A DNA stretch of 64,000 bases from Alkaliphilus hydrothermalis (GTDB lineage: Bacteria; Bacillota; Clostridia; Peptostreptococcales; Natronincolaceae). The translations under genes and the position numbers were made by a program. The notes beneath the pieces were generated by a model. That model worked only from the letters and a program-made list of their open reading frames with translations. It did not search any database and was not told the origin of the DNA. The stretch spans positions 232,453-296,452 of the forward strand of contig NZ_JAFBEE010000002.1 in the NCBI RefSeq assembly GCF_016908555.1, given 5' to 3'. Shown one piece after another: positions 61,600-64,000 of this stretch; within the stretch, counting starts at the first letter, position 1, and each line of letters opens with the position of its first letter.

Positions 61600-61674
61600 A
61601 TGTGAAGTTTATTTAAGGGAGATAATAATAAATTAAAATGCAGTGAAGTTTTAAGAAAGATTGAATCTACCTAA
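61600..61674 (+). pseudogene. Small ORF with TGA as second codon
   Basis: After GGGGGGAAG comes ATG-TGA-AGT-TTA-TTT and then 20 sense codons to TAA. Without the TGA it would begin MSLFKGDN, like the next small gene MSLFNRF. Likely a broken member of the same small gene set. Confidence 0.35.
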
Positions 61675-61698
61675 TATAAAGAAAAAGAGGTGGTGGAA

Positions 61699-62064
61699 TT
61701 GGGTTTGTTGCGCAAAACTTTATCTATAATTTTAGGAAGTTCGGAAGAAACGCTAGTTACTGCTAAAACTGAATTATCTAGGACTCTTGGAGATAAACGT
61801 ATTAGTAATGATACAGAAAAGAATTACATATTAGATATGATTGCAAAAGATGTGATAATCCACCGTTGCTATGGAGAACTTGATGTAGAAGTCATAGTAA
61901 TGGAACAATTTAATAATTATTTAAAGTCATGGAACAGATTGCAACTACAAATGCTTAATAGAGTGTTAGTATGTTTTTATGGTTATAAACTTGGAGACAT
62001 AAATACACTACCAATAGCCATTAAAAATCTTACATTTGATCTTAAAGTATATAAGAATGTATGA
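61699..62064 (+). CDS. Hypothetical protein
   Basis: TTG start downstream of AAGAGGTGG (other TTG/GTG codons close by). About 121 residues, helical and charged, no motif recognised (LSIILGSSEETLVTAK at the start). Same strand and close to the two neighbours, so probably an operon of mobile-element or phage-like small genes. Confidence 0.6.
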   Translation: MGLLRKTLSIILGSSEETLVTAKTELSRTLGDKRISNDTEKNYILDMIAKDVIIHRCYGELDVEVIVMEQFNNYLKSWNRLQLQMLNRVLVCFYGYKLGDINTLPIAIKNLTFDLKVYKNV

Positions 62065-62089
62065 TGATTAGATAAGGAGGATTTGATAA

Positions 62090-62556
62090 ATGAGTTTATT
62101 TAATAGATTTATTGATGCTGTAAAAGCTGCTAAGGTACCAAATGAAAAAGAAGAAAAAAAATACTCGATCTTGGATTTAATGAAGATCTAGATTCATTGT
62201 TAAAAAACTTAAAATGGACAGTGCCAATTAGTGATGAAAAGTTTCTTAGTAATTTAAATCAAAGATGGCTTGAAGAAATTTTCGTTAATCATTTATACTG
62301 GTTTTATAAATTAGGATTCTATTTTCCAGAAGAAGGTTGTTATCAAAGTCAATATGATAAATCTAAAATGTTCGAAGAACAACTTAGGATCAAGGAACAA
62401 GTATGTCGAAAAGTTAGATTAATGTATAATCACTTTGAAAAATCAACTATAGAAGATATAGAATCTGCTTTTATGAGAACATTAGACCTAGCAAATGAAG
62501 AAGGAAAGAAATTAAGATGGGCTAAATTACCTCTTTATGAACTACGTTCATATTAA
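62090..62556 (+). pseudogene. Hypothetical gene split by a frameshift in an A8 run
   Basis: ATG after AAGGAGG opens MSLFNRFIDAVKAAKVPNEK, then reaches eight A (62154-62161) and stops at TAG after 34 codons. In the -1 frame the sequence continues LDLGFNEDLDSLLKNLKWTV into an open frame of about 120 codons ending at 62556. Together they would give about 155 residues. Either a slippage mutation or programmed frameshift at the A run. Confidence 0.7.
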
Positions 62557-62573
62557 TTTAAATATTTTCGTCA

Positions 62574-62603
62574 GCTCTACTCAATAAAGGGTAGGGCTTT
62601 TCT
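62574..62603 (+). terminator. Terminator used as intron insertion site
   Basis: AGCTCTAC pairs with GTAGGGCT (one wobble) around CTCAATAAAGG-type loop, followed by TTTTCT. The group II intron begins at the next base. Confidence 0.75.
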
Positions 62604-63852
62604 GTGCGACAGGCAGTTGCATATAGATAGGCGATAGCCTGTCTAGTTCTATGAATTAAACCTGTTGTCAATGATATTCAGAGAATAAAAACAGGACATT
62701 TAGGGTTGAAACATAGAAATTCTCGAAGGTGAAAGTCCTTCCCTAGGAGTGCTGATACAACCTAGGAAGCTTAGTCTAGGGCATTATCGTGAGGTGTTGT
62801 CTGAAGGAGACGTGGTAAGTCGAGAGACCCATAGGCGGACTAGCAGACCGAAATGCAGAGGTGTGAAGTACAGGTGGCGGGGTAAACTGGCGACTATGCA
62901 TGAAAAATAGGAAGCCAATAATTCTAACCCAATGAATCAGCTGAGTTAGGATAGTTTATCATGTGAAAGTACTTGGTATGTTAGGAAGGAAAATGCAATG
63001 ACCCTGTGAGATCTCTATCCAAGCCCGTAAGGGGTAGTGGGATATAAGGTTATTCCGAAGTTTCTACTACGGATAGAGAAGTCAGACAGTTTCATAGTAC
63101 GGAAGTAAGTATTTGACCAAACTGATACTGAACGGAAGGGAACTGACCTCAGTGGACCCAGCTTCAATCATGTGGAATGATAACGGTAACGCTACGAAAG
63201 TAAAAACGAACCGAAAGAACACAAGAAAGGTGACGGATAATAAATGAATCAAGAGTTGAAACTTAAAATGCATAGTATTTATGGGCAACTGTTAGTTGAG
63301 AGAAAACTAATGGAGGCATGGAAACAAGTTAAAGATAACAAGGGATGCGGAGGTATTGATGGGGAAACCCTTGAAACCTTTGCAGAAAAAGAGGAAGAAA
63401 AGATTAAAAAGCTTCTAATTACTCTAAAAGAGAAAAATTACGTACCAAAGCCTGTAAAAAGAGTCTATATACCGAAGAAGAACGGCAAGAAAAGACCTCT
63501 AGGGATTCCCACAATAGAAGATAGAATTGTTCAGCAAAGTATAGTAAATGTCATAAGTCCAAAATTTGAGAATGAAATATTCCATAAGTGGTCATGTGGA
63601 TACCGAAAAGGATTAGGTGCTGAAAGAACAATGCAAATAATTCTATGGAACTTAGAAACAGGGTACAACCATATATATGATTGTGACATTAAAGGGTTCT
63701 TTGATAATATACCCCATAAGAAACTGATGAAGATATTAACAAAATATATAGCTGATGGAACTGTCCTAGATATGATATGGAAATGGCTTAAAGCTGGACA
63801 TATGGAAGAAGGTAAATATCATAATTCAGAATCTGGCACACCGCAAGGTGGA
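62604..63852 (+). mobile_element. Group II intron (bacterial class C-like), interrupted
   Basis: Starts with GTGCGAC, the conserved 5' end of group II introns, directly after a terminator T-run, the known target of class C introns. About 640 bases of structured intron RNA (domain I, with many GAAA/GTAA-type junctions) precede the reverse transcriptase ORF. Continuity ends at 63852 where another element is inserted; domains V and VI are outside the window or lost. Confidence 0.85.
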
Positions 63853-63891
63853 TTATGCAAAGCTTTGCATAAACCTCCTTATGCAAAGTAA
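63244..63891 (+). pseudogene. ltrA: Group II intron reverse transcriptase/maturase (LtrA-like), truncated
   Basis: N-terminal RT blocks 0-4 are intact: NKGCGGIDGETLETF, VYIPKKNGKKRPLGIPTIEDRIVQQ, FHKWSCGYRKGLGAE, YDCDIKGFFDNIPH (first catalytic Asp) and SGTPQGG. Immediately after that the frame leaves RT sequence (LCKALHKPPYAK) and stops, because a second element is inserted. The YADD box, maturase and DNA-binding domains are not present. Confidence 0.92.
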
Positions 63892-64000
63892 GTACTTATG
63901 CAAAGTAAACCTGTAGGTGTAGCATAATTACTGATGTTACCTCTGATTTACTTTGCATAATCTTCGGCAATGATTATAGAGTAAAACTCAAAAATCATTG
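63853..64000 (+). mobile_element. End of an insertion element with repeated TTATGCAAAGTAA sites
   Basis: Begins with a perfect 20-base palindrome, TTATGCAAAG then CTTTGCATAA. Further copies of TTATGCAAAGTA(A) occur at 63879 and 63896 and in inverse orientation at 63948-63960. Clustered direct and inverted copies of one motif at an element end usually bind a transposase or recombinase. The element continues beyond the window. Confidence 0.75.

Overview
The window is low-GC chromosomal DNA from an anaerobic, endospore-forming member of the Firmicutes (Clostridia; an Alkaliphilus-like organism would fit, but species is not provable from the sequence). Support: strong AGGAGG-type ribosome binding sites with many TTG/GTG starts, Gram-positive LexA boxes (GAAC-N4-GTTC), a spore-cortex amidase (CwlD), a ferredoxin-dependent 2-oxoacid oxidoreductase (korDABC), radical-SAM and Fe-S enzymes, and a corrinoid reductive-dehalogenase-like protein. 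I saw no rRNA, tRNA or CRISPR array.

Layout. 0-9.2 kb: end of a dicarboxylate/amino acid symporter, a repeat-rich coiled-coil protein, a 2H phosphoesterase, a mini-protein carrying a sodium-decarboxylase motif, a LexA-controlled Y-family polymerase with its partner gene, YajQ, a reductive-dehalogenase-like protein, a MarR remnant and a MATE pump. 9.5-32 kb is a conserved core: RluB, MnmM, a carboxyltransferase, SurE, korDABC, an RpiR regulator, HI0933 flavoprotein, cmk-ispH-S1 protein, CheR, three tandem M42 peptidases, MerR, YgiQ and an aminotransferase. 32.4-35.4 kb holds an orphan Fur-type promoter and a cobalt/nickel ECF transporter with a long His-rich loop. 35.5-39.8 kb is the most interesting block: a preQ1-I riboswitch, then an HgdB-like/BadF-like pair (the double-cubane protein plus ATPase type) translationally overlapped with queD-queE-folE-queC. 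The operon makes preQ0 but has no queF in the window. 40-48 kb: two more coiled-coil repeat proteins, a candidate structured RNA, a LexA-controlled 33-residue peptide, MiaB, HD and Nudix hydrolases, CwlD and a divergent polysaccharide deacetylase.

48.5-64 kb is a degraded accessory region: gene fragments, duplicated segments, an APH/isomerase chimera, a GNAT gene with an internal stop, an Mrr fragment, an NYN-ribonuclease block bounded by imperfect inverted repeats, small genes with a frameshift or early stop, and a group II intron inserted just after a terminator and itself interrupted inside its reverse transcriptase by another element rich in TTATGCAAAGTAA repeats.

Together the core genes describe ferredoxin-based fermentation, tRNA modification (MiaB, MnmM, queuosine precursor) and SOS-regulated repair; the right third is a recombination hot spot.
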